Positions 46,001 through 59,653 are shown, counted from the first letter of the stretch. The stretch: 64,000 nt of DNA from Diospyros lotus (GCF_014633365.1 NC_068343.1:27311307-27375306); one strand, 5' to 3'. The notes: a model not told the origin generated them from the letters alone. Program-made: numbers and translations.

Positions 46001-47855
46001 TAATTAATGTCTTATCACATCAGTTAAAAGAGCAGTTGATATATTTATTTTTAAATAATAATTATTTATTTATTAGAAGTAACTAGATTAATAAAAAGTG
46101 AACTCCTCGCAAGTACTTGAGCTTCTCATTTGTTTTTATCTTACTAACTCCATTTAATCAATTAAGAAAGGCAATTAATAAAACTCAGGCTTAAATGAAT
46201 TGATAAAGGAAGAACTCGTAGGTATTATGATAAAAGAAGAACTCATGAGGTATTATTTTTTAGGCCCTCAAATCCCGTATTCGAGTCCTGATTAAAAGAT
46301 AATTTAGCAGGTAAGGAATGATCCTGAAAATAAAAAATATTTGCCATTCCCACATTTGTGATTACATTAGGGATCAAAATTTGTCTGCTAGATCCCCTGA
46401 TTTACCTCTCCTGTTATAATCATGAGGTCGAACAGGGGAACAAGTGATAGCACGCAATTTAAAAAGTTAATTAATAAAATATTTACACGTTACATATTTA
46501 AGTAAATTTATTTTTTTATTATTTTTAAATAGAAAGAGAGAAGATAAGCTCGGTAAATGTAGTAAGATTTTTTCTTTGTAATAAAATAATTTATTTTACA
46601 AGAAAATTAAAAAGACATTACATATGGAGATACTATTCTATTTAGTCCAAGATGTGACTCAGATTGTCACGCGCCTCTCATGATAAGCATAAGTTCATGT
46701 GTTTGAACGTGACCGATGTCCCTTAACGCGAACATCTTTCTATAAATGAATTTGGAGTTAAAGAAGAAACATTGTTTTGGATTGGAAATCTCACCCACCA
46801 TCTAAGTGGGCGATAGGAAAAGTTGAGGCCCCCCCTCCCTCCCCCGGCGGTTGGTTGTTGAGCTAGCTATGTCCAGCCTGTTGTGCACTGCGGGAATATG
46901 GAGTGTCCATTCTATTTGGATTCTCTCTCTCACTCTCTTCCCCTAGATTTTGGGCAAAGATGTCTTTTGGCATGCTGAAGCGTCATTTCGTGCGAGTGAC
47001 ATTATGGGACAAAATAAATGATGGGCTGAATGTTTGTGGGAAGCTTAATGATTTCAGCTGATATGATGGCAACTTGATTTGTTTGGCGTTACGTAACCAA
47101 GCTGTCCCTCTCTCTGTATTCAAACAGTTGCGTTTTATTTTTTTTGGTAGTACTCTTTCATCTTCTCCCTCACAGTCACATGGATTGGATGGATGGATGA
47201 GCCATGTTATCTATCCGCAGCAAGCTCAGCTGCCCCATGGCCATGCTTTCTGGGTTTTTGTTTTCTCATAGCATAGTACAAGCACAGATGCAGCGAATTG
47301 TGGTGTGGCCCTGTGGGGGCCCTTAGCAGGCAAGAGAAAGGGAAGTGCATTTTTGTGAACACATGCTATGCTACCTCCACAATTTCTAACCATATATATA
47401 CAACCCCATGCACTGTCACTTGTCGTTTGGTACATGGATCAGTTCGTCCTTCCGGATATTATTATTTGACATAGTTATCACTTGACATTTGAATGATTAA
47501 ATCTCGCTTCGATAGAATTAAAATTAATTAATGCTTGCCATTCTGGACGATTTTGCCCCTCATGTAAAATGCCAAAATAATTTCTTTCGTCCAAAATATA
47601 TATTATTATTATATAATATAACTTATCATATGTTATATGTTATTCATATATCTATATATATAATATAATGTATTACAAATTTAATTATAAGATACATGAT
47701 TATATATATTGAAATGTAATTAAATAATAAATATTTTATCACTTAAAAAAGCTGTATTGATTTGGCAAATGAGCAAAATAGTCATCTAACGAGTAACTCT
47801 AATTATACCCCATTTAAGATTACTATACTAAATATGAAATGATAGTATACATTAA
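43021..47855. other. no gene recognised; AT-rich intergenic DNA
   Basis: The first 200 bases are probably the 3' UTR of the U-box gene. A (CT)n run lies at 43330-43360. Frames of 60-80 codons (for example 44263-44445 and 45606-45812) have no recognisable domains. 46190-46450 contains a weak tRNA-like B-box word but no poly-A end or duplication. Poly-A/T runs are frequent. I see no transposon ends in this stretch. Confidence 0.5.
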
Positions 47856-48785
47856 GAGGGCGTTTGTTAAAATAAGCAAGATAAGAAGTATCAAGATAAA
47901 GTTGGAATGCATTCCAGATCAATATATTGAATGATCAAGATAAGGCTGAAAAGCATTCCAAAATTTCTATCAGAGTGTTTGTTAATTTTTTTGGAATTCA
48001 CTAATAATTGTTTTTTTTCTTTTTATGTGTTTGTTAATACATATGATAAGCAACAAGATAAGAGTTTTTTTTACCAAAATATCCCTATTACCAAATTTAT
48101 GATTAAAATAGTATTTTATAATTAATATGAATTGTCAAAAAAGTAAAAATAAAAAATAAAAATAATATTTTATTTTCTGAATTCATGTTCAAAAATAAAT
48201 CTAAAAAGAGTTGAAAAGTAGAAATAATTATTGTTAGGATTACAATAATTCCACTTAGATAATTAAAAATGGCCAAAACATATTTTCATAATAGATAATA
48301 AAATATAAAATTAAATAAAATAATTTAAAAATTGGTGAAAGGAATTATATTAGTTAATAAAATATATATATAGAGAAAGAGAGAGAAATTTAAATTTTAA
48401 AAATCAATAAAATGAATAATGTCATTTAAATTTTAAAATTTCTCAAAACATATAACAATTTAAAAATATATTAAATAATATTAATTATAAAACTTAAATA
48501 AATAAGTTTTTTTTAATAAATTTAAATCTTTAAAATACATTAAATGATATTAACTATTCTACAATGGGCATATAAGTAATTGATCCTTATTTTGAAAGAG
48601 CCAGATAATTTATTCGAGAGGGAAGATTGGATAAATTTATCTTAAAATGGGGAGATAAGAGATCACGTGAGAGATTTTTCGGAAATGGTTCGATAAGCTT
48701 AACAAATACGTTGAAAAAACCAAACATTCAAAATATTTTCTATATCCAATATTTTCTCCCTCTTATCTTGATTAACAAACACCTC
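47856..48785. mobile_element. MITE-like element with terminal inverted repeats
   Basis: The left end GAGGGCGTTTGTTAA (then AAGATAAG) is the inverted counterpart of the right end CTTATCTTG...TTAACAAACACCTC. TTAA stands on both sides (47852-47855 and 48786-48789). As TTAA is itself a palindrome, the true split between terminal repeat and target duplication is uncertain; a PIF/Harbinger (TWA) origin is also possible. 930 bp, AT-rich, no coding capacity. Confidence 0.75.
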
Positions 48786-48789
48786 TTAA

Positions 48790-49226
48790 AGTGATAGCTC
48801 ATTTAAATTAGGATACCAAACATTAGATTGGCTGTTTAATCCATCACTAATTATTATATTCTTAACTTAATTCTATCACTATTTAATTTGGATACCAAAT
48901 AATAGCTTGCCACTGTTTTATTCCATCGAACTAGCTAGGATAGGATAAAACCATCCCCCCACTTCCCATGGGATAATTTAATTCCATTTCAACCGGCTTA
49001 ATTTTTGGGCTAGGTTAGATTGGTTTGCCCCTTAAATATAAAATCTCAAAACATTGTCTCTCCTCTGACATGGTCTTTTACCAATTAATGTCTAATTATA
49101 CGCGGTAGGATCACACCGTGCAAACCAAGAATGATAAATAAAAATTAAATAAATAAAATAATAACATACAAAAAATTAATGTAGTTTAGCTTAACAATCT
49201 ACCTCTGCAATCCCACCATAAGAGGA
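48790..49226. other. AT-rich DNA, nothing recognised
   Basis: Contains two loosely similar words, TTAGGATACCAAACATTAG (48815) and TTTGGATACCAAATAATAG (48885), about 70 bases apart. No gene or element end seen. Confidence 0.35.
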
Positions 49227-49231
49227 TAATT

Positions 49232-51704
49232 TGTAACGCTCCATTTTTCAAACGCGCTATAACTTAGACAATTTTAGAATAATAATTTTTTTTCTTAAAA
49301 ACTATAGTTAAACCATATCATTTCTCATATCTATCCCAAAATTTTCATATATTTTTCTCAAAAGACAATCATCATAAATATTAAATGAGGAAGCTAGAAT
49401 TGAACATAACATCTTAACATTAATTATAAATCAATTCTTACATCTTCATTAACCATAATTAAGGTTATACATCATCATTTTTCAAAATGTTCAGAATTCA
49501 AAATAGTAGAACTTAAATACATGGACTACATAACATACATTCAACTCATTATACACTTTACTAAGTGCCATTTCATGCCTCATTCATCATTGTTTCTACT
49601 ACAATCACCATCTGGAACATTTGAATATTCTAGGAGCAAAGCCTAAGTTAGATGATAAATCATTTAAGTAAGGGAACAAAACATTTAATGCTCATGTACG
49701 TATGCAATGCACATAACATCATAACTCTCATGTTTGGATTGACTGCACTTTAATATTACCCACCATTTTTACAGTCTCCCTGCCAGACCGGAGTGTATAG
49801 GTGTACCATTGGCAAAGCAACGACGCCAGTACCTAATCCCAAACCCATGCAACGTATGATCACAAATCTCATCATACTCATATGCATATTTCATAAATCA
49901 AAACGTGTAAATGCAACCTACGTGATGCATAGCATACCATGACATGTCAACATGATAACTAAAACTTTCATGAATTGAGTTTTGTATTGAAAAATGCTTC
50001 CAAGTCCTTTTCATAAATTAAGTCAAATTGAGTAGTACCACTTAACTTCTCGAACTATCTTGATATTCGTGCATTGCCTTGAAATACAAGCATCATCTCG
50101 ATTTGCGTGTCTACCTCAAAATTTGCACAAGTCATTTCAACTTAAGCCTTAAAACACCCTAATTATCATATTTATTTAAATAAATATTAAAACCTATTTT
50201 TTCATAATCTCTTGCATTTTCTTTATTTTCTTTCGTTTTCCCCTCTAAAAAAACCAAATAAATACCTCCGGGACTATTTTCTCCAATCTTTTTCCACAAC
50301 AATTCATTAAAGTCTAAGAATATCAAAGCAAAATTACTGGATTTACCTCAAACCCTTGTTTGCATGCAAAATGAGGCTGGTCAGTGCGAAAGTCGAGACA
50401 TTGGGAAGGCCAAATCCAAATCTTTTTGCACAAGCTTCCTCATCTTATTTTTTTTTTTGATTTTCTAGGATTTTTTTTAGATTTTTCGGACCTCCCACGC
50501 TCCTGCAGGCACCCTCACGCGTTAGGGCGAGTGGCCGCGCATGAAGACCAACGTGTGTGGGCCACACGCCCGTCGTCTTCTTCGGCGACGGCTAGCCGGC
50601 AATGCTAAAAACCTCCACCATCTTCTTCTCCTCTTGAAATCGATCACAATAGAACTGATCTCGGCTTGAAATGACGGCCGGAAGGCCTCAAATTTGCCGG
50701 CCAAAGGCTCGGCCAGGCGAACCGCCTCCCGACTCTAGTGAGGCTTCGAATAACCATGAAACCTTAACCAAAATGCTTGAAAAACTCTAGAATGCTTCCT
50801 CAGGCCATGGTGCAACAAAAGCCCTCTATTTTGGGCCACCATGAATGCCTATTTATAGGCAAATCTTTTAGCCCAAATGCCCTTGCTCGGCCAACCCAAG
50901 GCCCTTAGAGCATAAACCTACCTCGGATCGACCTTAAAACAACCTTATCCGACCAAACAAAGCCACTTGTAAGTGCGACAAATTGGCCAATTTTTTGGTC
51001 AAATTGTTTTTGAAATCTGGCCACCCTGGTGGCCGTTGTCGGCCATGACTTGACCCAAAGGCATCCTCAACCAACCCTCGTGGGTTCCCTGTGGCCGAAA
51101 TCGGCAATGGGATGGGTTGGTTGGCCATGGCTATTTACAGGTTTTTTTGAAATTGCACATTGACCCCTCAAACTTCAGCTTTCTCACTTTAGCCCATTTT
51201 TAGAAAGTCCCTCAACTTTTCATAATTGGATTTAAGACACGCAAGTCCTAAAACTTTCATTTGACCCCCGAAGATTCTAAAAAATCATCATTTTGACCTC
51301 TCTCTAGCAATTTCAAAAAAATTGCACTTAGGCCCGAATCTTCGATTTGGTCGAAAACCCTTTCGTTTCTTCCTGAAACCATTGAAGGGTTGTTCCTTGT
51401 GAAAAATCGAAGCCCCTCAAGCTTCCGTTGACTTCCCAGAAGTCCCTTATAACATTTGAGTTTTTCAGCCTGAATCGCAGCTACATTTTAGTTGCATTGA
51501 AAATCGTTTCTGATCCAATTTATTCTGATACCATAAATCATACCTTGAAATGCTTGTCAAAGCCGTATCATTTTCCTTAGATATCTCAGCTCCCGACACT
51601 CCCTGTAATCGATTCGATACTTATAATTGCTATCAAGTCAATTTTTTGATATTCTAAACTTACTTAAATTACATGGTAACCTCATGAAAATATGGGTTCT
51701 TACA
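49232..51704 (-). mobile_element. solo LTR, gypsy (Tekay/Del-like)
   Basis: The minus strand runs from TGTAAGAACCCATATTTTC (51704) to GGAGCGTTACA (49232), 2473 bp, with TAATT on both sides (49227-49231, 51705-51709). There is no PBS or coding interior. It shares the AGATGATAAATCATTTAA dyad (49651-49668) and a CpG-rich block (50500-50590) with its relatives at 5084 and 53064. Confidence 0.9.
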
Positions 51705-51709
51705 TAATT

Positions 51710-52358
51710 TATTAGCCAAAGTAAAGTAAACTCACAACCAAGGTAGTTAAAATTAGGATTTAAGTGGGATTGAAAAAGAATTCATAAAATCAGATCGTAA
51801 AATTGTAAGATTTTAGAAATAATTAAAAATATTCTTTAATTTTTGTAAATATATATTTATAATAACATAATTTTATAAATAAGACAATTTAGAGACAAAA
51901 TATAGCTCAAAAGATAATGCTTTCAAAATATAATTCAAAACTAACAGGTTGATATAGGCAATCTAGATACAAAATATAGGCAATTTAGAGACAAAATATA
52001 GCTTAAAATTCTTTAAATGATCCTTCCAACGTCCTCCATCATATTTAAATTGTAATTTTTACTTAATTTAACATTGATTGCATAAGTAAATCAATACAAA
52101 CATGTAATTAATTAATGGACCACCCAATCCCAAAATATGAGGCATTTGACCTGGTAATTAATTAATCAAGGCTGAATGAAGGCAGTAAAGTTTGTTAAGT
52201 GTTATTACCAAGCAACCATTGCACCACTGAGCAGAGGTAAGGCTTATTAAGTGTTATTACCAAGCAACCACTGAGCACTGAGCACCGAGCAGTCAAGCAC
52301 CATTGAGCACCACCAAGCACCAAGCAACCGTGCGATGATGGAGAATGGCAGTAGAAGG

Positions 52359-52391
<33 letters not shown>

Positions 52392-52950
52392 ACTATAATG
52401 TTTTCTAATTTTGCATACTATGAGCATAAGAAACCATTTAATTTTGATTTGGTAAATCTTAGAATTCCGTTTTTGAGCCTCAAGTACAACAAAAATTAAA
52501 ATTGCTGAAATTGCATTTTCAACAATTTTACGATTTTAAATCAAGATTTTATAGGATTTTACCCAAATTTTGATTTTGCATGAGATTTGAATAGTTTGGG
52601 GCGTCTCCGAATGGTAAAATCATAAAATCGTACGTGTTGAATCGGGATTTTAACAACAATCCTCACAACTTCTAATAACTGGTCGCATCGCATACCGGAA
52701 CTCAAGTTACCAAATGATGAAACACGCAAGACACAAAACCACAACAATGTGGGTATATCTCTCTCTCTATAGATTGTTATGAGTGGTCCATCAAATTTTG
52801 AATTAGGGTTGCCTATTTATATGCACCAAATCACAATAATAGTGGAATTAAATTTTCCAAACCTATTTTAATCTCCTAATTAGAATCATCATCTGATAAA
52901 TATTATCCGAGGGAATTTTTCTCTATCAAATTAATCTTATTAGATAAGAT
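51710..52950. other. intergenic DNA with small tandem repeats
   Basis: A 52-bp unit starting TTAAGTGTTATTACCAAGCA is duplicated at 52195 and 52247 and runs into a GAGCACC-rich stretch; a (GA)n microsatellite lies at 52364-52391. The 62-codon minus frame at 52559-52747 is not recognised. No gene is supported. Confidence 0.5.
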
Positions 52951-55900
52951 TGTTAGTGTTAGTGCCCTAATGCTAGACTTAGATGACATCTAGTAAGTGT
53001 AAATTGGGTATATCTTGCAAAATTAATGAAATACATTTTCATATTTCATGGTCATATCTTCATTGTAATACTCCATATTGGGGTAAGGGTGCCACGTAAT
53101 TTAGAGGAGTTTAAAATACCAAAAAATGGGTTTGATTGTAAAATAAATCGTTGAATCAGTAGTAAGGAGTGCCTCAAAATTTACACATTTAAAGAAAAGG
53201 ATACGACATTAACGAGCGTCTCAAAGCAAGATTTATGACGCCGAAAGAAATAATATTGGAGTCGATTTTCAATACAGCTATGATTCGGCCTAAGAAACTG
53301 AATGATCATAAGGAGCTTCCAGAAAGTCAACAAAACCCTGAGGGCACTCAGATTTGTGTAAGGATCAATCCTAAAGTGGTTTCAGAATGAAACAAAGGTC
53401 CTGAAAAGGCGTAGAGACGAAATCGTCCTTATTAAGTAAGCATTGAGTTATTAATTTTGGATTTTAAGTATCTCAATGAGAATTAATTTGATGTTTGAGG
53501 GTGTAATTGTAATTAAATAATTACCCAAATGAAATAAGGATGAAATTAGGAGTTCATGTGGTAAAATATCAAAACTTGAGGACTTGAAATAAGGGCCAAA
53601 ATGGCATTTGGAATAAGCTTGGGGTATTATCTTTGGATTTTAAAATTCTTTCCATTCTAGCTTTGTATTTCAAAATTTAATCCAATATGGCTTTGGATTT
53701 CAAGCAACATTCAATTTTAACTTTGAGTCTTTGGAGTCCAAATCTTATCAAGGGATAAGTGGTGACATGTGATTGATCCGATAAATCTATAAGTAAAGAC
53801 CATGGGTTATTCTCAAATCATTCCAAAGGAGTTTGAGACTTGAGTGATTCTAAGGTGAGGAGCTTGTTCTTGAGAGATGGGAGAAAATTCTGCAAGAAGA
53901 AGCGAAGGAGAACGAGCCTTATCATAATTTTGGGTCTTCATCAGAATTAATCCCAAACAATCAGAAAAAAAGCTAGGTAAGTCCTATTTTTTGTTATAAC
54001 CCTATTGAGGGGGAAGAGAGGGACTTGTAGATTCAAACGGGGGTCAAATTGGAGTTAAAATGAGGGAGATATGGCCGAAATACGAAAGTGATGCAATGTT
54101 GTTGCAACGCAATGCTATTGCGTGAGATACACACGCCAGGAGGGGCTACGTGTGAAGGTGCATGGGCCACCTTCCCAGGGTGCCTGTGGGGCCCATTTTC
54201 ATTTAAAGTTTCCAGTTATGACCCATATTTAATGCCCTTCAACCCTATGTAAATATATTGAAGGTTAGGTTTATTGAAACATGTGTTTTCTACAAAAATC
54301 TAAGTCGTTTGCTATGAAACCGTAACTTCCAAAGATAAACTTTCAAGGTGAGTGTTCTTACTTAAAAAATTTGTTTATTGTGAGTAGTTCTATCGAAAAC
54401 TTGGTTTATTTTGGGTGGTTCGACCCTATACATGATTTCTTTATACAAACGAGTTGACCTATGATAGGTTGTTTGCATATGGATGGTTCATCCAAAGTGG
54501 TTATTTATATGTGCATTGAATTTTGTATTTTAAATTATGTGCATGCAAATGTTGAGTTTATACGATGCATGATTTTTGTTGTGGCATTGGCATGTTTATG
54601 TGTGATCCATGTGGGATATGGGTTGTTAACCTGTGTGTGGCACTTGAGTGATGACACTCGGGATGCGTGCCAAGGATTAATGCTATGTGACCCACTTGGG
54701 ACGGGGCTGAGACAGACCTCACCCTACAGTATTCAAGTGGCGAGGCAGAGAGTGGACACCACCCCAGTTCTTGGCTCAAGTGGCAGGACTGAGAGTGGAC
54801 ACCACCCTAGGTGCTTTTGAGAAATAACATTATTTCTTAGGTGGACATTGATTCTAGGGATAGTGTTGATCCTCTTATGGCCAGGGTTATGTTGAGATCT
54901 AAATTGCTTTTGAGTAGGAGCGTAATGCCTAACATAATATAGGGGCGATACCCGAGTTCATGCGTTGAGGTTGTTCCTCTTAAGCAGGTTGTTTCTCCGG
55001 TTAGGGTTAAGTGCTGTGTGGGATTCTCTTGGACTGGGACATGTTAGGATTTGTCGGTTTTATTCATGGTTTGCATATATTCATGAAAATGTTTTTGAAC
55101 TCTTGCTTAGATGATTCATCATCTAATTTAGACTTTGTCCCTAGAATATTCAAACGTTTTAGGTAAAAGCAGCTGTGCCAAAGGAAATGAAATTATCGAG
55201 ATGTAGCTGATAGTTACATAATAGATCTTTTGTAGTTTTGATTATGTACAAGATATTCAGCTATAGGTATATTATTTTGGTGATGTCATTGATGGTACGA
55301 ATTCTTTATTATGAATAAAGGAATTATGATTTTGTATTATTGAGGTTCCGATTCTTGCTTCCACTGATGTGATGATATTACTAATCTTAGCTTATTCCTT
55401 TAAGTTAATATGCTGAAATGGTAGATCGAGATTGTTAAGGTTTAATCTACATAGAGTGTATGTTGAATGATTGTTAAAAAAAAAAAAATATCGTCAAAAT
55501 ATCGATTTAATGCACGCTTGGGAAAAGTGGGGCGTTGCATTCATTCATACCTCTCCAATTAATATATATATATATGGATAAGTCCTTTGATTTCCTAATA
55601 AATGTTTTATTCTTAAGTATTAAGAATATGTGATAAAGACCTTATATTTATGATTTCTTAAATTGATTCTCAGTCTTTAGATTTCTTAGAAGGGGAGTAT
55701 GATTAATTGATTATGGACTGACACATAGACAACTATCTTTGATTAGTATGAGATACTAATGATAAATGATGGTGAGTCACATACCATAATCCAAGAGAAT
55801 GGATATAGTAGACATTCAGGTAGATGTTAGTTGAACAACTATTGAATATGACACAAGTGACAAATCAAATGTTTGAGGGGATTAATGATTTGTCACTCAC

Positions 55901-56075
55901 TTTGATTGTGTTACTGGTCCTTAGACCAGAGGTAACATAGTTGTCTTGTATGTTGGTATTAGAGATTTGTCCTTGCACGAAATCATTCGTATATCGCAGT
56001 GGGATTGTGCATTGTATGGTCTCTGTGTAGTAACATATAGAGACAGGTGATTACTAATAGGATCTATTAACCTCT
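52951..56075 (+). mobile_element. Copia-type LTR, interrupted
   Basis: Starts TGTTAGTGTTAGTGCCCTAA at 52951 and matches the minus-strand LTR at 1491, which is attached to Copia pol. It is cut at 53063 by a solo LTR and resumes at 55545; the remainder to 56075 has no coding potential. It is then cut by another LTR at 56076. The right end was not found. Confidence 0.55.
53064..55539 (+). mobile_element. solo LTR, gypsy (Tekay/Del-like)
   Basis: TGTAATACTCCATATTGGGG to GGGGCGTTGCA, 2476 bp, with TTCAT on both sides (53059-53063, 55540-55544). Nearly the same length as the solo LTR at 49232. Carries the TTAGATGATTCATCATCTAA palindrome at 55109-55128 and two AGAGTGGACACCACCC repeats (54749, 54791). 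The 119-codon frame at 54461 crosses these repeats and is not a known protein. Confidence 0.9.
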
Positions 56076-58661
56076 TGCAGGTATTACATGGTGTTGGAAA
56101 AAATAGAATTTTTAGTGATATTAAAGGACCTTGGGTGGTCCGGAGAGCCCAAAAAGTGAGTTTCGAGAAATTAATTAATAAAAAATACAGAATCGATGAT
56201 AGAAAATGCCCTCAGGACTTGGATGTCCAGATAAGAGGGCAAGACATTGGTAAGCGTCTTGACGTGAGGCTAATAACGCTGAAAGAAATTAGACTGAGAA
56301 TAGTTTTTGAAATAATTTCTATATAAGCCTGAATGGTTGACTATACCAAATGGTCGTAAGGGACCTTCGGAAAGTCGAGAGGACCCTAGGGGTGGTCCAA
56401 TTTTGTGTGTGAGACAACCCTGAAGTGTTTTCAGGTAGAGAAAAGTTGTGTAGTTGCAAGGACAAAATCTATCTTTTCGAGTAATTATCAGCTATTAATT
56501 TTCTAATAAGTCAAGATTTTGAGTGGCTTGATGGTATTTAATTGATGGATTTGGGGATGTCTTGCAATATTATTTGACCTTGGAGGGTTAAATTGCAATT
56601 AAGTAATTCCTCAAGTGGAATTAATAAGAGTTTGGAGGGGCAAATGTGTAATATGCATATATATATGTTTTGTGTATTTGTGCGTGCATGTGAATGGCTT
56701 GGAGGCCAAGTTTTAAATAGTGAATTTGAAATCAAAATGGAGAAACAGAGGAAGGCTCAGGAGAGAGCTTAGTGGATCGGTGGCTGAGAGTAGAGATCAG
56801 AAAAGAGAGTTTGTGCGACAAAGAAAGAGAGAGAAGGCCGATTGGTGGCCGGTCGGAGGCGCTAGACTAGTAACTAGTGCCAGCAATAGCGGGCCGAGGT
56901 AATGGCCATGGAGGCCGATAGAGCTAGCGCTTGGTGGCCCATGAGGTAGCCTGTGGTGGCCCATGAGGTAGCCTGTGGTGGCCGCAACAACCAGTGGCAA
57001 CTAGGGTAGCCGGCAATGGTAGTTACGATAGTGACAGTGCGTAAGGAAGTTGGGTAGTGCTTGCTACTTGATAGCATGCATATTTATACCATATTTTGGC
57101 ATTTCACCTCATTCTTATTAGGCCATTTGAAGCAATTTTTGCTGATATTTGATTGTTTCTATTTTATTATGTTTCAAATTGTCCTTACACTATTTTCTAT
57201 CTTACCTCTACTCTATGGATCCAGGCTTTAGGGAATATTGGATGGGCTAGAGAAGTGGCTCAACTAAAGGAGCTTGGGCCAACTAAAGGAGCTTGGGCCT
57301 ACAATAAAGGAGCAGACTTGGGCTCACTTGTTTTCTGTTGGGCTAGGCCCAACCCTAGCCTCCCTAGCCTTTCCTTTCTTGGCCATGTATTTAAGGCCTC
57401 TTAGCATTAATTTTCAGAGGATGATCATATAGATAGAGAGGAGAAAATAGAGAGGATTTTTCTGCCCGTTTTTGTTGTTGTAGCACTTTCCTGTTTTTTT
57501 TACATCTTTTGTTCCATTTTGTTTTCCTTTCTGTAATGATAGGCTAGAACACTTTGTAACCGGTTGTGTGTCTTGAATCCATGTGGAATTTGAGTCCCGG
57601 ATGAGCTACAAGAATCTGGTTTGTTGTTTGTTTCTTATTCATTTCTATTTGGTTTAGTTTGAGCAGATTTGTGAATGCATGGAGTTCATGGCAGGTTTGT
57701 GTGAACTTGCATGGTTTCACTTTCTGTTAAATGCTTAAGAGAACAGAATGTTATAGCCGGTTGGTATAACATCTCGGAAATGAATATTGTGTGCTTGAAC
57801 GGTTGTTCTTGCATAGGTCCGGATAGGTTGAATAGAGAGTGAATGGTTGCATTTTGTTTGCAAGAGATTTCTGCATTCATTTTGTTATTTCCAATCATTC
57901 TAATCCTTGGACGGTTGTTGGGGATGCTTTGAGTTTGTTTTCCGGAGATCAAAGCATCTAGCAAACCAAGATATATAGAGTGGACAAGGAAGATTTCACA
58001 TAGGAGACAAATACACAGCCGGTTGCACTCCTCTTATTGATTTTTCATCCATCTTCATCTTTCTGTTTTGCCAATTAGTTTTCTGTCAAAACCCCCCCCA
58101 AACAAACTGTTATTGGTTATGTTGGTTCTCCTTTGTTGGTAGAAGAAAGTGAGGCTCCTTGTGAGAGATGACCTAGGGTGCACTTTGCTGCAAACTAGAG
58201 AAGAGATGCAAACATAGATCTCTATTTCTGGAGCGGTTCGATAGCCGGTCACTACTCGCGCTGATGGTGGCGACCAGGTAGAGGCGGAGATGACGATAGA
58301 GGCCAGGGGTGGGCAGTGGATGGTGCATGCGCAGGAGCAGTGTTGCAAGGAAGAAAAAATGGGAAGAAGAAGGAGAAAAGAAAAAAATAAAGAAAAGAAA
58401 ATAAATTATGAAAAATTTGAAAAAAGGAGAAAAATTGGGAAAAATAGCTAAAAAATTCTAAAAATTATTTTAGAGCTCGAGAAACGTGCTAGAGGCTCTG
58501 AAATAGAAATTTGGGCACAAGGTGGTAGTCAGGGAGGCAACGCCAGTGTGGGCGTTTGGCTGAATTTATCTTCCAGATCAATTAAGGTAAATTAATTATT
58601 TCTTTTTGAAATAATTGCATTATATGAGATAATGGGGAATAAGTGTTGGTTGGATTATACC
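56076..58661 (+). mobile_element. LTR related to that of the 16.6-kb element, 5' part
   Basis: TGCAGGTATTACATGGTG at 56076 corresponds to TGTAATACCCGGTATTACATGG. The following kilobase tracks 10795-11560, for example GACTTGGATGTCCAG, ATAAGCC and GGACCCTAGGGGTGGT. The purine-rich part resumes at about 58252 after an insertion. At 58661 it is cut by the Tat-like element, so the LTR end is not seen here. Divergence is far greater than between the two LTRs at 10795 and 24617. Confidence 0.75.
57069..58251 (+). mobile_element. solo LTR of 1183 bp, lineage unclear
   Basis: TGATAGCATGCATATTTATA to GATAGCCGGTCA, with CTACT on both sides (57064-57068, 58252-58256). A TATTTAAGG at 57388 may be its TATA box. 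It has no interior domains. The perfect duplication makes it a complete unit, either a solo LTR or a very short element. Confidence 0.85.
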
Positions 58662-59603
58662 TGTTGTACCCCAATAATCGGAAGGAAGAAAGGCCAAGCA
58701 TTGCAGAGAAGACTAGAAGCTGCTAGGGAAGGGTCCTTTAGAAGGACCCTTCGGAAGCAGTCTTCGGAAGGAAGCTCAAAGAAGGGCCTTTGGATGCTTC
58801 CTCGTGAGACAAAGAAAGTGCCTCCAATGCATGTCTCATATCCCTCTTCGGAATAAGCCTTCAGAAGGGGCCTCTGGAAATGACTATTCAACTTTTTCAA
58901 ATCGAAGCCATCCAAAACCCCTTGTCCTCCTAGATCAGTTACACGTGCCCCTGGCCACCATCCTCAAAGCTCGAGCCTTATAAAAGCCCAACTATAGTTC
59001 TCAAAAAGGGATCCAGACATCGATATACCCCTTCCACTTTCCTTCATAAATTTAGTCTACTTTCTTTTTTGCACGATTATTTTCCTTTCATTATTGACTT
59101 AAGCATCGGAGGGTCTTTATGGGAGGAAAATCCCACGAGCCTTTTAACCCTTGTTTGTTGTTCATAGTCCCTTTGGAAGTACTGCATCCCTTCCTTTGGA
59201 AAGACAACTTACAAGAGAAGACAAAGTTCCTTTGGAAGACCTTGTTTAGTCATTTGGAAGGACTGTTTCCCGTATAACCTTGTTCCCTTGGGAAGCACCT
59301 TTTAGAAGGGTCCCTTGGAAGCACCCTTCAGAAGAGTCCTTCGGAAGCACAACACATAGGTCCCAAGTCCTTTTACCAAGCAAAGAAAGCCTCACTCAGT
59401 ATGGGAACACACTTCGTGAAAGAGCTTCGGGAGGACCATTCGGGAGTAGCCTTCGGGAAGGTCTTTTGAAAAGCTCCTTTGGGAACATTCCTTTAGAAGC
59501 CCCCTCCATCTTCGTAACCAAGCATCACTCGTCTCCTAAGATCATCGGCATCAGCAGGCATGCCACTCCTAAAAATTCTAATTGTTGTATTTTGGTAATA
59601 ACA
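58662..59603 (+). repeat. 5' LTR of the Tat-like element
   Basis: About 942 bp from TGTTGTACCCC to GGTAATAACA. It is rich in TTCGGAAG and CCCTTGGAAGCACC short repeats, with TATAAAAG at 58979-58986. The start could also be at 58665. No second LTR is available for comparison. Confidence 0.7.
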
Positions 59604-59604
59604 A

Positions 59605-59623
59605 TTTGGCGTCGTCTGTGAAA
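59605..59623 (+). promoter_or_regulatory. decayed Tat-type primer binding site
   Basis: TTTGGCGTCGTCTGTGAAA lies just after the LTR. Compared with the intact TTGGCGCCGTCTGTGGGAA at 35049 it has C-to-T and G-to-A changes. Confidence 0.75.
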
Positions 59624-59653
59624 AATACAACTGAAAGCCAATCCTAAAGCAAG

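Noticed and set aside
46190..46450. tRNA-derived SINE
   Set aside because: There is a word resembling a B box (TATTCGAGTCC) but no convincing A box, tail or duplication.
54461..54820. 119-residue plus-strand protein
   Set aside because: Lies inside a solo LTR, crosses its GTGGACACCACCC repeats, and is not preserved in sister LTRs.
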